Assembly: GCF_902833045.1 (NCBI RefSeq)
Contig: NZ_CADFDU010000012.1
Coordinates: forward strand, 62,001-126,000
Direction: 5' to 3'
Source: Burkholderia sp. BCC0322
GTDB lineage: Bacteria > Pseudomonadota > Gammaproteobacteria > Burkholderiales > Burkholderiaceae
DNA: 64,000 nt
Shown: piece after piece, positions 63,954 through 64,000 of the stretch
Layout of the letters: every line of letters starts with the position of its first letter
Numbering within the stretch: position 1 is the stretch's first letter
Notes under the pieces: generated by a model
Database searches by the model: none
What the model saw: only the letters and a program-made list of their open reading frames with translations
What the model was told of the DNA's origin: nothing
Translations under genes and position numbers: made by a program

Positions 63954-64000
63954 GTGGTGTCTCGGCGCATTGGGCGCTTGTGAGTTTCTTGTTCAGCAAA

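Noticed and set aside
46878-64000. CRISPR array or transposase within the island
   Set aside because: No regularly spaced repeats and no transposase or integrase motif were seen on either strand.

Overview
The window is chromosomal DNA of a high-GC betaproteobacterium, most likely a Burkholderia (cepacia-complex type). The evidence is the order of the housekeeping genes (glyQ-glyS-gmhB-plsC next to lnt-corC-ybeY-phoH-miaB), the strong GC bias at third codon positions, the glp regulon layout and the many LysR, GntR and AraC regulators. Species assignment is inference; no rRNA or complete tRNA gene is present.

Positions 1 to about 14,000 are core genome, almost all on the minus strand: membrane lipid and LPS steps (plsC, gmhB), glycyl-tRNA synthetase (glyQS), lipoprotein acylation (lnt), the corC/ybeY/phoH envelope and ribosome-quality block, and miaB. 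A plus-strand TPR/glycosyltransferase gene is inserted between lnt and glyQ. From 14,000 to 46,000 the chromosome is a mosaic of small metabolic and regulatory units: a LysR/MFS efflux pair, an FMN riboswitch driving ribB, the glycerol regulon (glpR, glpD, glpK, glpF), a gamma-glutamyltransferase homologue, a ferritin-like protein, rhlE, two periplasmic c-type cytochromes next to a CopD-like membrane protein, dgoD with a divergent FadR-type regulator, a very large class A penicillin-binding protein, an orphan PAAR protein, DJ-1/AraC regulators and an exported propeller-like protein.

At about 46,776 there is a sequence that looks like the 3' end of a minus-strand tRNA gene (discriminator plus CCA) followed, in tRNA sense, by an intact terminator, but with no tRNA body beside it. 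To the right of it codon use and gene content change abruptly and remain foreign to the end of the window. I read this as the left junction of a genomic island or integrative element. The island carries a HipA-like kinase with a coupled partner, a lone HEPN protein, the fused scar of an OLD-ATPase/UvrD-helicase (Gabija-type) defence locus, KfrA-like and DUF6088-like DNA-binding proteins, several tightly overlapped small genes (some frameshifted), an SSB-like OB-fold protein, a replication-relaxation-type protein, a SWIM-finger protein and, at the right edge, a compact three-gene operon of a PD-(D/E)XK-type nuclease, an unknown protein and a helix-hairpin-helix/glycosylase-like protein. No integrase, relaxase or conjugation gene lies in the window, so the element continues to the right.

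The most interesting candidates for new biology are the nuclease/unknown/HhH operon (61,582-63,953), the HipA-like two-gene module (47,274-48,978), the OLD-UvrD deletion chimera (49,879-50,412) and the set of palindromic boxes upstream of island maintenance genes (55,600-58,300).
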